Below, one piece after another: positions 51,971 through 61,739 of a DNA stretch of 64,000 nucleotides; the stretch's first letter is position 1, and every line of letters starts with the position of its first letter. Source of the DNA: Agromyces humatus. GTDB taxonomy: Bacteria > Actinomycetota > Actinomycetes > Actinomycetales > Microbacteriaceae. The notes beneath the pieces were generated by a model that saw nothing but the letters and a program-made list of their open reading frames with translations, did not search any database and was not told where the DNA came from. The stretch spans positions 310,001 to 374,000 of the forward strand of contig NZ_JAJQPD010000003.1 in assembly GCF_021228295.1 (NCBI RefSeq). Reading direction: 5' to 3'. The position numbers were made by a program, and so were the translations under genes.

Positions 51971-52033
51971 CTCGGTCAGACTCAGTTACGCGACCTGCGT
52001 ACGCGTCGAACTCGCACGCGGTCCCCGACCGCG

Positions 52034-53221
52034 CTACTCGTCGAGGTTGATGTCGACATAGATCGCGGCATGATCGGACGCGGCCTCGTGGTCGGCCTCG
52101 ATGGTGTCGAAGTGGGGGAACAGGGTGCCGTTGATGCCGCCCCAGACGCCCATGCGGAAGATGCCCGCGTTGGTCGCGCGGGTGAACAGACCGGGTGAGA
52201 GCAGCAGGTAGTCGATCTTGTTCGACTTGGTGCCATTGCCGAACGTGCCCGGGCGATCCTCGTCGGGGTCGCCGTCGTCGAACGGCTGCACCAACGCGAG
52301 GTCCTTCAGGTCGGTGTCCGCGAGCAGCGGTTGCAGTGCTTCGCTGTCGGGTGTGTCGTTGAGGTCCCCGAGAACCACGACATGCTCGACGCCGGCGGCG
52401 CGGAGCTCGTCGTAGATGTCCGCGACCCGTTTCGCCTGTCGTTTCCGCCTGGCGATGCTTGCGGGGTTGTTCCCGCCGAACTTGCTCTTGAAGTGATTGA
52501 CGAGCACGACCAGCTGCTGCCCGGCCAGAGCGGACCCCGCTGGGAAGGTGAACCAGTACTCGGGGCAATCGCGACTGAACACCCGATCGCCGAAGGGGCC
52601 GTCATCGATGTGAGACCGCATCATGCTCAACGGGTACGCCTTCGTGGCGATGACGCCGACGTCGATGCCCCGGGGATCGTTTCCGTCGATCACCATGACA
52701 TGCGGGTACAGCGGTTCCGCGTCGACCGGGTTCAGAAGCAGGGAGTCGGTGAACCGTGCCAGGGTGAGACGGTCCTCGGCCTCGACGACGCCGACGATGT
52801 CCGCCGCGACCTCGCGGATCACACGGGCGGTGTTGGCGATCGCCTTCTCTTCGATGCGGTCTTTGATCAGGTCGACCCAGCCCGTCCAGGCGCCTCGCCC
52901 ACTCGCGACCACGGTCACCTGCGACCCGTCGGGGTCGTTCTGCGGCCGCCGCAGCAGCCGACCGCGAATGCGCCGCAGGATGGCGAACGTCGAGGTCCGC
53001 GTCACATCGCCGTCGTCTCGGAGCAGCTTGAGCTCCTTGAGCAGGACGAGGATCTCCGCCTTCACCTCGGGTGTGTACACCTCCTGATCGAACAGCTCAT
53101 TCACTCGCGCATGCGCACGCAGAACCGCTGCCGCGACCCCTACGGGCTGATTCATCGCACGTGGACGGGAGAACAGGTTCTCCACGTTGTACGCCGCTAT
53201 CCGGATCGTGTGCTGCACCAT
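52034..53221 (-). CDS. endonuclease/exonuclease/phosphatase (EEP) family protein
   Basis: A 395-residue metal-dependent phosphoesterase with the DNase I-like fold: IAAYNVENLF, VVEAED, VVLVNHFKSK, VLGDLNDTPDSEAL (catalytic DxN), KIDYLLLSP and the C-terminal SDHAAIYV. It could act on nucleic acids or inositol/lipid phosphates. No signal peptide. ATG at 53221 chosen because GGGGGAG lies just upstream; 40 more in-frame codons exist but look unconserved. Confidence 0.87.
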   Translation of the reverse strand: MVQHTIRIAAYNVENLFSRPRAMNQPVGVAAAVLRAHARVNELFDQEVYTPEVKAEILVLLKELKLLRDDGDVTRTSTFAILRRIRGRLLRRPQNDPDGSQVTVVASGRGAWTGWVDLIKDRIEEKAIANTARVIREVAADIVGVVEAEDRLTLARFTDSLLLNPVDAEPLYPHVMVIDGNDPRGIDVGVIATKAYPLSMMRSHIDDGPFGDRVFSRDCPEYWFTFPAGSALAGQQLVVLVNHFKSKFGGNNPASIARRKRQAKRVADIYDELRAAGVEHVVVLGDLNDTPDSEALQPLLADTDLKDLALVQPFDDGDPDEDRPGTFGNGTKSNKIDYLLLSPGLFTRATNAGIFRMGVWGGINGTLFPHFDTIEADHEAASDHAAIYVDINLDE

Positions 53222-53404
53222 GGCTCCCCCTCGTGCCTGTACACCGACAAGTGTGACAAGAGTGCCCCGTCGCTGTAAATGAACACGACATGGCGAAGTG
53301 GCCTCGTCGGCCGAGAGCTGCGGGGCGCACAATGGCCCCAATCGAACCGATTGGAGCGCCGATGCGCGACTTCGGCGGCCCCGGATACTGAGGGGCGCGA
53401 CCCC

Positions 53405-54154
53405 TCAGCCGGGGCTCCCGACGGCGAAGCGGAAGGCGTTCCGGAGCGAGTATCCGCCGTCCACGGCGAATGGGCGCGCTGCGGTCACGACCACATCGCG
53501 GAGCGCAGATTTCCGCGAGGGCGGTTCGCCGAGCAGCACACCCTCGATGAGCGTTTCACGGTCGGCAACATCCCACGTCACGGGCACCAGCCCTGCGACG
53601 GTGACGGTGATTCCTGCTGTCTCGAACAGGCGCTCGAGACCTCCCTCGCATCGGTAGTCGTCGTCTTGGCTGACGTCGGCGCCGTCGAAGCGCGCCACCG
53701 CGTCTTCAAGCGTTTCAATGTCGTTGTAGCGCGCCTCTGCCCAGTTCGCGATGCCGATCCGCCCGCCGGGGCGGAGCACGCGAACCGCTTCGCGGAGCGC
53801 GTGGGTCATGTCGTCGGCGAATTGGAGGGAGTTCACGGCCACGACGGCATCGAAGGTGCCGGCCGGCCAAGGTATCTGTGCGAAGTCCCCGCGCCGGATG
53901 TCCGCACTCGCCGCGGTACGCCTCGCGGCATCGAGCATGCCCGCGGCAGGGTCGATCCCGGCCACTGTTGCGCCGACATCGGTCAGGAGGCGAAGAAACT
54001 CGCCGCTTCCGCATCCGATGTCGAGCACGCGCTCGCCCGGTCGGAGCACGACGGCATCGATGAGCGCGGTTCGGGCCGCGTCCGCAGCCCCTCCCCACGT
54101 CGCCGCCCAGGCATCGGCGACCTCGGACCAACGATCAGTGCTCGATCCGTTCAT
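53405..54154 (-). CDS. class I SAM-dependent methyltransferase
   Basis: A 249-residue methyltransferase with motif I RVLDIGCGSGEFLRLL, the acidic AGIDPAAGML, FDAVVAVNSLQFADD and the post-motif GGRIGIANW. Ubie/Coq5-like in plan; substrate unknown. ATG at 54154 is preferred; a start at 54181 would add nine basic residues. Confidence 0.86.
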   Translation of the reverse strand: MNGSSTDRWSEVADAWAATWGGAADAARTALIDAVVLRPGERVLDIGCGSGEFLRLLTDVGATVAGIDPAAGMLDAARRTAASADIRRGDFAQIPWPAGTFDAVVAVNSLQFADDMTHALREAVRVLRPGGRIGIANWAEARYNDIETLEDAVARFDGADVSQDDDYRCEGGLERLFETAGITVTVAGLVPVTWDVADRETLIEGVLLGEPPSRKSALRDVVVTAARPFAVDGGYSLRNAFRFAVGSPG

Positions 54155-54375
54155 CTCGTTCGTATCCCTGCGTCTCTCCATCGCAACGCGCTTCTACATG
54201 GTTGCGCTGACCGGGTTCCTCCGAGAGCGTTGCAGCGATGGTAGTCGAGATGGGTCGGTGATGGTTCATCCGCCCAGACGGCCCCGCGCCGAACCGGGTC
54301 TGGCGCCGTGCGCGACTCGACCGCTACTGTGACGAGCACAGCACGGGCCGGGTTCCCGTGAGATTGGGGCAGGCC

Positions 54376-54771
54376 ATGGGCTTCTGGAACAGTTTCTGGG
54401 ACATCATCTGGTGGTTCTTCTGGATCTTCGCGTTCACGGCGTACCTGTTCGTGCTGTTCGCGATCGTCGCCGACCTGTTCCGCGACCACAAGCTCAACGG
54501 CTGGTGGAAGGCGGTGTGGATCGTCTTCCTGGTCTTCATGCCCTTCCTGACGGCGCTCGTCTACCTCATCGCGCGCGGCAAGGGCATGACCGAGCGCAGC
54601 GTCGAGCGGCAGCAGCAGGTGCAGGAGGACTCGGCCGAGTACATCCGCTCGGTGTCGTTCGCGAACCCGGCCTCGGAGATCACCAAGGCCAAGGCGCTGC
54701 TCGATCAGGGCACGATCACGCAGGGCGAGTTCGACGCGCTGAAGGCGAAGGCGCTCGGCGACAAGTTCTGA
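54376..54771 (+). CDS. membrane protein with PLDc_N-like hairpin and SHOCT domain
   Basis: A 131-residue protein. Two hydrophobic helices (IIWWFFWIFAFTAYLFVLF and VWIVFLVFMPFLTALVYL) form a PLDc_N-type hairpin, and the C-terminal 30 residues (ITKAKALLDQGTITQGEFDALKAKAL) are a SHOCT domain, a short oligomerisation motif. ATG at 54376; a GTG at 54358 is alternative. Role unknown. Confidence 0.85.
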   Translation: MGFWNSFWDIIWWFFWIFAFTAYLFVLFAIVADLFRDHKLNGWWKAVWIVFLVFMPFLTALVYLIARGKGMTERSVERQQQVQEDSAEYIRSVSFANPASEITKAKALLDQGTITQGEFDALKAKALGDKF

Positions 54772-54786
54772 GCTCGCGCGGACGCG

Positions 54787-56013
54787 TCAGTCTGCGGCGG
54801 CGGCGTCGGGGTTCACGGCGGGCTGACCCGCCCTGCGGGCCTTGCGCGCGGCCTTCGCGTCGGCGTCGAACTTCGCCATGATCGCCTTGGTCTCGTCGAG
54901 CTCGCCGAGCATCGGGCGCACCCACGCCATCGCCGGGTTGGTATCGACGAGCAGCAGACGCACGAGCAGCGTCAGCGGGATCGCGAGGATCGCGCCGATG
55001 GGCCCGATGACGACCGCCCAGAACAGCACCGAGAAGAACGTGATCGTCTGGCTCAGGTTCACGGCCTTGCCCACGACACGCGGCTGGATCACCGACTGGA
55101 TGATGCCGTTGATGACGCCGTAGACCACGATGACGGCGATCACCATCGGCCAGCCCCCGACCAGCCCTCCGAAGATGATCGGCGGGATGATCGCGATGAA
55201 GTAGCCGATGTTCGGGATGAACGAGCAGACGAACGCGAGCAGACCCCAGATGAACGCACCCGGTACTCCGATGATGAGCAGGGCGATCCAGTTGATCAAG
55301 CCCTGCGCCAGCCCGAGCACGGTGGTGACGACCATGTAGCGGCGCACGTTCGATCCGTAGCTCACGAGCGAGACTGCGACCAACGGCCGCACCGGGTACT
55401 GCTGCTGCAGCAGGGTTGGCACGAACCCCGCGTCCATGGCCATGAGCAGCAGCATCGTGAACACGATGACGAGGATCGAGACCCAGCCCGTCAGGCCGCC
55501 GACGAGCCCGCCGAGGAACCCGATGAGCGACGAGGGGTCGAAGCTCGAGGCGATGTCGTGCAGCTCGTCGGCGTTGATGCCGATCGACGACAGCCAGTCG
55601 GCCGCCGACTGGCCCCATGCGACGATCTGGTCCTTGAACTGCGGCAGCAGCTCGGCGAACTGGGTGAATGCCACGAGCACGGCATAGCCGAACGCGATGA
55701 GCAGCAGCGTCACCGCCGCGATCACCGAGCCGGTGGCGAGGCCGCGTGGCACGCCGCGCTTCTCGAGCGCGATGCGCAGCGGGTGCACGCAGATCGTCAG
55801 TATGAGGGCGAAGAACACCGGGGCGAAGATCCCCCCGATCGCGGCGATGCCGAACGCGGTGACGGCACCACCGGCGAGGCCGAGCAGGATGAAGGCGTTG
55901 CGGTGCTGGCTCACGTGAGTGGCGGCCGCGGCGGTGGCTTCGGTCGCGGCAGCCTCGTCGGCGGCCTCGGCCTTCTCAGCCTCGGTCTTCGATCGCCTTC
56001 TTGTCCACCACAT
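54787..56013 (-). CDS. AI-2E family transporter
   Basis: A 408-residue membrane protein of the AI-2 exporter/YdiK/TqsA superfamily, about eight helices, with IGVPGAFIWGLLAFVCSFIPNIGYFI and VIQPRVVGKAVNLSQTITFFSVLFWA as family signatures. Members export autoinducers or antiport Na+ (or Li+) for H+; which applies is unknown. Lys/Glu/Ala-rich N-terminal tail and Ala-rich C-terminus are cytoplasmic. Start at 56013; a longer form from 56058 is possible. Confidence 0.9.
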   Translation of the reverse strand: MWWTRRRSKTEAEKAEAADEAAATEATAAAATHVSQHRNAFILLGLAGGAVTAFGIAAIGGIFAPVFFALILTICVHPLRIALEKRGVPRGLATGSVIAAVTLLLIAFGYAVLVAFTQFAELLPQFKDQIVAWGQSAADWLSSIGINADELHDIASSFDPSSLIGFLGGLVGGLTGWVSILVIVFTMLLLMAMDAGFVPTLLQQQYPVRPLVAVSLVSYGSNVRRYMVVTTVLGLAQGLINWIALLIIGVPGAFIWGLLAFVCSFIPNIGYFIAIIPPIIFGGLVGGWPMVIAVIVVYGVINGIIQSVIQPRVVGKAVNLSQTITFFSVLFWAVVIGPIGAILAIPLTLLVRLLLVDTNPAMAWVRPMLGELDETKAIMAKFDADAKAARKARRAGQPAVNPDAAAAD

Positions 56014-56175
56014 GAGGACTCCGATCCGCGAGCCGCCCCGACCCGCGCTCGTGCTCACACTAGCGAGCCGGTGCGGTCGCGGTCATCATCCAGTTCGCAT
56101 GAGTCGACGCCGAGAGTCCGCGTCGCGCTCGACCGCACGCGTGACGCCGGCGGGCACGGGTGGCACAGTGGAGCC

Positions 56176-57777
56176 ATGGCGGGCCCCCGCGAAGAGCTTC
56201 ACGCCGACGTGCTGGTCGTCGGCGCCGGCCCCAGTGGGCTCATGGCCGCCGTGTGCCTCGCGAAGCTCGGCGTCGACGTGCTGATCGTCGACGGAAAGCA
56301 GGGCCCCACCCGCGAGTCGCGCGCGCTCGGCGTGCAGGCGCGCTCGATGGAGTTGTACGACCAGCTCGGCCTCGTCGACCGCGTGCTCGCCGAGCGCGCA
56401 CCCGCACCCGCGGTGGTGCCGGGTGCAGGTCGCCGCGCGTTCGGCCGGGTCGAGTTCGCGGGGCTCGGCGGCGGCGTCTCGCCGTACGCCGAGATCACCG
56501 TGTTCGAGCAGAGCCGCAACGAGCGCCTGCTCGTCGAGGCCCTCGGCGACCTCGGGCGCGAGGTGAGATGGGGGCACGCGCTCGAGCGACTCGAGGTCAT
56601 CGGGCCAGCGGATCTCGATACGCGCTCCGCGCTACTCGATCAGCGGGAACGCGACGAACCTGACGATGAACGCCGGGGAGGGGCATCCGTCATCGCGACG
56701 CTCGCCGGTCCCAAGGGTGAGGTGACCGTGCGCGCCCGCTACTGCATCGGCGCCGACGGGTCGCACTCGCGCGTGCGCGAGTCGCTGGGCATCCCGTTCG
56801 AGGGCGTGACGAACGCCTACACCTATTACATCGCCGACGCCAGTGAGGTGACCGGCCTGGCGGGCGACGCGGTCAACCTTCGGTTCACGACCGAGCACTT
56901 CCTGCTCGCGTTCCCGATGGGTACAGGCCCGAGGGGCGAGCGGCGGATGCGCCTGCTCGGCATCGTGCGCGACGACGACCTCGATGCCGACGGGCACCTG
57001 CGCGAGGCGAACGTGCGGGCGCTCATCGGGCGCGAGTTCGGGGTGGAGTACGTGCAGACGTCGTGGTTCACGACCTACCGGGTGCACCATCGGCTGGCGG
57101 GGCGGTTCCGTGAGGGTCCGTGTTTCATCGTCGGCGACGCCGCGCACATCCACTCGCCCGTCGGCGCGCAGGGCATGAACACCGGACTGCAGGAGGCGCA
57201 CAACCTCGCCTGCGCGCTCGCCGACGTGCTGGTGGGCAGCATGCCCGACCGCCGCCTCGACCGCTTCGAGGCCGAGCGCCGGCCGGTCGGCAAGACCCTC
57301 GTCGCAACCACCGACCGCATGTTCGGCGAGATCACCGCGGAGACGCAGTTCGCCCGCTTCGTGCGCGGACGGGCGCTGCCGTTCTTCGGGCCGCTCGGCG
57401 TGCGACTGGTGCCGCGGCTGGTCGGCGGCCGAATCTTCGGGTACCTCTCGCAGACGCGAATCCACTATCGGATGTCGCCCCACGACCTTCGGCGCGACCA
57501 CGTCGTCGGGCGCCGGCTGCCGTGGACGGGCGACAACTTCGACGTGCTGCGCTCGATGACGTGGCAGGTGCACGGCTACGGCGTCTACGCACCCGAGGTG
57601 CACGCGATCGCCGCTTCGGTCGGCCTCGAAGGTCACGCGTTCGGGCCCGACCCGCACGGTCGGCTCGATCCCGCGCTCGTGTACCTCGTGCGGCGCGACG
57701 GATTCGTCGCGGCCGCGGCATCCGCTCGCGCCGTGCCCGGCGGGCCGCCCGCGTTCCGCGAGCAGCTCGCGGGGTGA
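56176..57777 (+). CDS. FAD-dependent aromatic monooxygenase-like protein
   Basis: A 533-residue group A flavoprotein hydroxylase: VVGAGPSGLMAAVCLAKLG (FAD), CIGADGSHSRVRE (DG motif), FIVGDAAHIHSPVGAQGMN (GD motif). It would hydroxylate a phenolic or polyketide-like substrate with NAD(P)H and oxygen. A REP-like repeat (56611-56648) is read through as a charged loop at about residues 146-158, lengthening the protein between FAD and substrate domains. CACAGT and GGAG precede the ATG. No pathway genes adjoin it. Confidence 0.88.
   Translation: MAGPREELHADVLVVGAGPSGLMAAVCLAKLGVDVLIVDGKQGPTRESRALGVQARSMELYDQLGLVDRVLAERAPAPAVVPGAGRRAFGRVEFAGLGGGVSPYAEITVFEQSRNERLLVEALGDLGREVRWGHALERLEVIGPADLDTRSALLDQRERDEPDDERRGGASVIATLAGPKGEVTVRARYCIGADGSHSRVRESLGIPFEGVTNAYTYYIADASEVTGLAGDAVNLRFTTEHFLLAFPMGTGPRGERRMRLLGIVRDDDLDADGHLREANVRALIGREFGVEYVQTSWFTTYRVHHRLAGRFREGPCFIVGDAAHIHSPVGAQGMNTGLQEAHNLACALADVLVGSMPDRRLDRFEAERRPVGKTLVATTDRMFGEITAETQFARFVRGRALPFFGPLGVRLVPRLVGGRIFGYLSQTRIHYRMSPHDLRRDHVVGRRLPWTGDNFDVLRSMTWQVHGYGVYAPEVHAIAASVGLEGHAFGPDPHGRLDPALVYLVRRDGFVAAAASARAVPGGPPAFREQLAG
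56611..56648. repeat. REP-like imperfect hairpin inside a coding sequence
   Basis: GATCTCGATACGCGC-TCC-GCGCTACTCGATC forms a near-palindromic stem and resembles extragenic palindromes common in Microbacteriaceae. Its length keeps the reading frame of the monooxygenase. The family assignment is from memory of such genomes. Confidence 0.5.
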
Positions 57778-57826
57778 AACGCACGGGCGCGACGGCGTCG
57801 CTGCAGTGGCGGCGTATCGTCGTACG

Positions 57827-58759
57827 GTGACCCCTGATTCCGCCCAGCCGCCGATGCCGGATGCCTCACTCCGACGCCGTCGCTTCGCCGGCGCCGCGAC
57901 GCAGCTCGGCACCGAGGTCTCGATCAACTTCGGCTCGTCGCTCGCGGGCCTCGTCATCCCGGTGGTCGGGTCGTTCGTCGTGGTGGCTGCGCGCCAAATC
58001 GTGATGGTCGCGGCCGTGCTGCCGTTCTATCGGCCCAAGCGTGCCGAGCTCACGTCGGCGCGGCTGTGGCCGGCGCTCGCGCTCGGCGTCGTGCTCGCCG
58101 TCATGAACCTCACCTTCTACGAGTCGGTGCACCTGCTCGGGCTCGGCATCGCCGCGACGATCGAGTTCCTCGGGCCGCTCGCGATCGCGCTCCTGACGTC
58201 GCGGCGACCGCTCGACGTCGTGTGCGCGCTCGCCGCGGGCGCCGGCGTCGTGCTGCTCATCGCACCCGGAGCGTCGGATGCCTCGGCGATCGATCCGTGG
58301 GGCGTGGCGCTCGCCCTCACGGCAGCAGCGGCATGGGCCGGGTACATCGTGCTCACCCGGCGGGTTGCCATCGGGTTGCCAGGCCTCGAGGGGCTCACGG
58401 TCGCGAGCATCGTGAGCCTCGCGTTGCTCCTGCCGTTCGCGATCGCGACCTTCGACGCCGGCGTGATCGACTGGCGCATCGTCGGACTGCTCGCCGGCGT
58501 CGGCGTGCTGTCGTCGGCGTTGCCCTACAGCCTCGACACCTACATCCTGCGGCGCATCAGCCCGCGCCTCTACGCGATCATCACGAGCTTCGGCCCCGTG
58601 ATCGCGGCGATCTTCGGGTGGCTCGTGCTCGGCGAGACGTTCACGCTCACCGAGGCCATCGCGATCGGCGTGGTGTGCGGCGCCGCAGGCACCGCCATCG
58701 CGACCCAGCGGGAACGGCCGAAGTCCGACCTCGAGCAGACCGCCGAGGGCATGGCCTGA
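57827..58759 (+). CDS. EamA-type (DMT superfamily) transporter
   Basis: A 310-residue membrane protein with ten helices and two EamA halves (LYAIITSFGPVIAAIFGWLVLGE closes the second). RhtA-like members export amino acids or other metabolites. The GTG at 57827 lies 6 bases after TATCGT, giving a leaderless start; no RBS is present. Confidence 0.89.
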   Translation: MTPDSAQPPMPDASLRRRRFAGAATQLGTEVSINFGSSLAGLVIPVVGSFVVVAARQIVMVAAVLPFYRPKRAELTSARLWPALALGVVLAVMNLTFYESVHLLGLGIAATIEFLGPLAIALLTSRRPLDVVCALAAGAGVVLLIAPGASDASAIDPWGVALALTAAAAWAGYIVLTRRVAIGLPGLEGLTVASIVSLALLLPFAIATFDAGVIDWRIVGLLAGVGVLSSALPYSLDTYILRRISPRLYAIITSFGPVIAAIFGWLVLGETFTLTEAIAIGVVCGAAGTAIATQRERPKSDLEQTAEGMA

Positions 58760-58802
58760 CGGGGCGGGCCGGACGCCGGGGCATCCGCTCGCCCGTCGAG
58801 GA

Positions 58803-58855
58803 ATGTGCATTCCTGCACATCGGGTGTGCGAGATGCGTCCTTGCAAGTGCATCCG
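58803..58855. promoter_or_regulatory. TGCA-type palindromes upstream of the MHS transporter
   Basis: Perfect inverted repeat ATGTGCA-TTCC-TGCACAT (58803-58820), followed by TTGCAAGTGCATCC near 58841. The core resembles GTGCAT-GA-ATGCAC before the LysR gene (62706-62719). A common LysR-family regulator is plausible. Confidence 0.5.
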
Positions 58856-58921
58856 TGACTGGCAGAATCACCTGAGCGCGGTCCCCTTCACTCGCGCGCA
58901 GACTACAAGGAGGTAGTTCCC

Positions 58922-60304
58922 ATGACAGCCGACGTTTCGGTCCCATCGAGCGGATCCAAAGGTTCATCAGCCCCGAGCGGCCTACGCAAGGTCGTCGGCG
59001 CCTCGATGGCCGGCACCATCGTCGAGTGGTACGAGTTCTTCCTCTATGCCACTGCGGCGACCCTCGTCTTCAACGTCATCTTCTTCCCGCCGAGCGAGAA
59101 CCCGCTCGACAACATCATCAAGGCGTTCCTGACCTACGCCGTCGGATTCGTCGCGCGCCCCCTCGGCGGCATCGTCTTCGGCCACTTCGGTGACAAGTAC
59201 GGCCGCAAGAAGCTGCTGCAGGTCGCCATCATCCTGGTCGGCGTCACGACGTTCCTCATGGGGTGCCTGCCCACCTTCGACGCCATCGGCTACGCCGCGC
59301 CCATCCTGCTCATCGTGCTGCGCTTCTTCCAGGGCTTCGCGGTCGGCGGCGAATGGGGCGGCGCCGTACTGCTCGTCGCCGAGCACTCGCCCGACAAGCA
59401 GCGCGGGTTCTGGGCCAGCTGGCCGCAGGCCGCGGTGCCCGCCGGCAACCTGCTCGCGACCGTCGTGCTCCTCACGCTCTCGTGGACCCTCTCGGAAGAG
59501 GCGTTCCTCAGCTGGGGTTGGCGTGTCGGCTTCTGGCTCTCGGTCGTGATCGTCGCCGTCGGCTACTACATCCGCACCAAGGTCACCGACGCCCCGATCT
59601 TCCTCGAGGCGCAGGCCGAGGTCGAGGCCGCCAAGAAGACGAACTACGGCGTCATCGAGGTGCTCAAGCGCTACCCCCGCGGTGTCTTCACCGCCATGGG
59701 CCTGCGCTTCGGCGAGAACATCATGTACTACCTGGTCGTCACGTTCTCGATCACGTACATGTCGGCACACCTGCAGATGGACACCTCCACGATCCTGACG
59801 CTCGTGCTCTTCGCCCACGTCGTGCACTTCTGCGTCATCCCGGTCGTCGGCCGGTTCAGCGACAAGCTCGGACGCAAGCCCGTCTACGCGGTCGGCGCAG
59901 CGCTCGCCGCCGTCTGGGGCTTCGTGGCCTTCCCGCTGTTCGACACGCAGAACGACGTGCTCATCGTCGGCGTGCTCATCCTCGGCCTCGTCATCCACGC
60001 GCTCATGTACGCCGGACAGCCGGCGATCATGGCCGAGATGTTCCCGACGCGCATGCGCTACTCGGGCGTCTCGCTCGGCTACCAGGTCACGTCGATCGTC
60101 GCGGGCTCGCTCGCCCCGATCATCGCGACCATGCTGCTGTCGACCTACGGCAGCTGGGTGCCGGTGGCGATCTACCTCGCGATCGCCGCGGGTGTCACGC
60201 TCATCGCCGTGGCGGCGCTGCGCGAGACCGTCGGAACGTCGCTCCGCGCGATCGACGACGCCGACCGCGCGAAGGTCGCCTCGGAGGAGCGCGTCGACGC
60301 GTAG
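58922..60304 (+). CDS. MFS metabolite:H+ symporter (MHS family)
   Basis: A 460-residue twelve-helix transporter with MHS signatures TIVEWYEFFLYATAA, RPLGGIVFGHFGDKYGRKK, LRFFQGFAVGGEWGGA and GQPAIMAEMFPTRMRYSGVS. The family imports organic acids such as shikimate, citrate or aromatic acids with protons. AAGGAGG at 58907-58913 precedes the ATG. Substrate unknown; shared upstream palindromes link it to the LysR/mms cluster. Confidence 0.93.
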   Translation: MTADVSVPSSGSKGSSAPSGLRKVVGASMAGTIVEWYEFFLYATAATLVFNVIFFPPSENPLDNIIKAFLTYAVGFVARPLGGIVFGHFGDKYGRKKLLQVAIILVGVTTFLMGCLPTFDAIGYAAPILLIVLRFFQGFAVGGEWGGAVLLVAEHSPDKQRGFWASWPQAAVPAGNLLATVVLLTLSWTLSEEAFLSWGWRVGFWLSVVIVAVGYYIRTKVTDAPIFLEAQAEVEAAKKTNYGVIEVLKRYPRGVFTAMGLRFGENIMYYLVVTFSITYMSAHLQMDTSTILTLVLFAHVVHFCVIPVVGRFSDKLGRKPVYAVGAALAAVWGFVAFPLFDTQNDVLIVGVLILGLVIHALMYAGQPAIMAEMFPTRMRYSGVSLGYQVTSIVAGSLAPIIATMLLSTYGSWVPVAIYLAIAAGVTLIAVAALRETVGTSLRAIDDADRAKVASEERVDA

Positions 60305-60452
60305 GCGGAATGCACTGTCGGATGCCGCGGGCGACCGGTTCTTCGGAGCCGGTCGTGCCGCGGCATCCGGATCCGCCGCGCATGTCGCGGGCCGACGTGA
60401 TGCAAGGATGGTCGTGGTGTCTTGAATCGGACGACGCGGGGGAAGTAGCCGA

Positions 60453-61736
60453 GTGACCGGTGATGCGGGTAAGGGCATATTCCGTGAGCCCGCATTCACT
60501 CGATACTTCTCTGCAGTCGCGGTTGGTGCGTTCGGCACGGCATTGACAGCGGTGGCGCTGCCGGTGCTGGTGGTCGATGTGCTCGATGCGAATGCGTTCG
60601 AAGTCGGAATCGTCAACGCGGCGCAGTTCGTCCCCTATGCCGTGCTCGGGCTTCTTGCCGGCGTGTATGTCGACCGCTGGCAGCGTCAGCGCGTGCTGGT
60701 GTGGGCGAGTCTTGGGCGGGCGCTGAGCCTCGGGCTTGTACCGGTGCTCTGGGTCGCCGGGATTCTGCACCTCTGGGTGCTCGTCGTGCTGCTCCTCCTC
60801 TTCGGTGCGTTCTCGGTATTCGGATTCGCCGCGACGCAGTCGCTCCTGCCGCAGATCGTCGAGCGGCGTGCCCTGCGCGCCGCGAACGCGCGACTCGATC
60901 AGGCCGAGGCGGGCGCGCAGACTGCCGGTCCGGCCCTCGGTGGCCTCTTGGTCGGTGCGATCGGCGCACCACTCGCGATCGCCGTGGATGCGGTGACGTA
61001 CGTCGTCGATGCGGTGCTGATCGCCGGCATGCGCGTCCAGGAATCCGTGCAGCGGACGTCGGTGCGGCGTTCACTTCGACGCGAGGTGGCCGAAGGACTG
61101 CGATGGACATATCGTCATCGAACTCTGGGGCCGCTCGCCTGGTCCACTCATGTCTGGTTTCTCGCGAATGCCGCTGCGCTCACGGTGCTGGCGGTATTCG
61201 CACTGCGCACGCTGGGCGTCTCACCATTCGTCTACGGACTCTTGTTCGCGGTGCTCGGGGTCGCGACGCTGATCGGTGCCAGCTTCGCTTCACGTCTGGG
61301 CGCACGTTTCGGTTCGGGCGCGACGATCACCGCGGGACGGGCCATCTATCCCGTCGCCTGGATCATGGTCGCATTCGCGCCCGCCGGGGGTGCACCACAA
61401 GCGGATGCCGTGGCCGTGAGCCTGCTGTTCTCCGCACTTGCGCTCCACGGTTTCGCAGGCGGGCTGGAGAACGCGAATGAGATGAGCTTCCGCCAGGGTG
61501 TGACACCCGACGCCCTGATGGGCCGCACGAATGCCACGATGCGAGCTGCGAACCGCACGATGGCCGCCGTCGGTGCGCTGGCAGGCGGCACCGCCATGAC
61601 GCTGCTCGGCGAGCGGCCGTCGCTCTTCATCATCGTCGGCGTGTACGCGGCCGCATTCATCATCGCGATCGCCTCGCCATTGCGGGCGGCGCGTGACGAC
61701 GAAGACACCGATGACCGAGAGATGTCCCGCCTCTGA
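60453..61736 (+). CDS. MFS transporter (MFS_3, enterobactin/macrolide exporter-like)
   Basis: A 427-residue twelve-helix exporter: FREPAFTRYFSAVAVGAFGTALTAVALPVLV, the loop-2 motif GVYVDRWQRQRVLV and RTNATMRAANRTMAAVGALAGG in the second half. Members export siderophores, macrolides or other compounds. GTG start at 60453. Base composition is slightly less G+C-rich than the flanking genes. Its stop is 3 bases from the convergent LysR gene. Confidence 0.88.
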   Translation: MTGDAGKGIFREPAFTRYFSAVAVGAFGTALTAVALPVLVVDVLDANAFEVGIVNAAQFVPYAVLGLLAGVYVDRWQRQRVLVWASLGRALSLGLVPVLWVAGILHLWVLVVLLLLFGAFSVFGFAATQSLLPQIVERRALRAANARLDQAEAGAQTAGPALGGLLVGAIGAPLAIAVDAVTYVVDAVLIAGMRVQESVQRTSVRRSLRREVAEGLRWTYRHRTLGPLAWSTHVWFLANAAALTVLAVFALRTLGVSPFVYGLLFAVLGVATLIGASFASRLGARFGSGATITAGRAIYPVAWIMVAFAPAGGAPQADAVAVSLLFSALALHGFAGGLENANEMSFRQGVTPDALMGRTNATMRAANRTMAAVGALAGGTAMTLLGERPSLFIIVGVYAAAFIIAIASPLRAARDDEDTDDREMSRL

Positions 61737-61739
61737 GGG

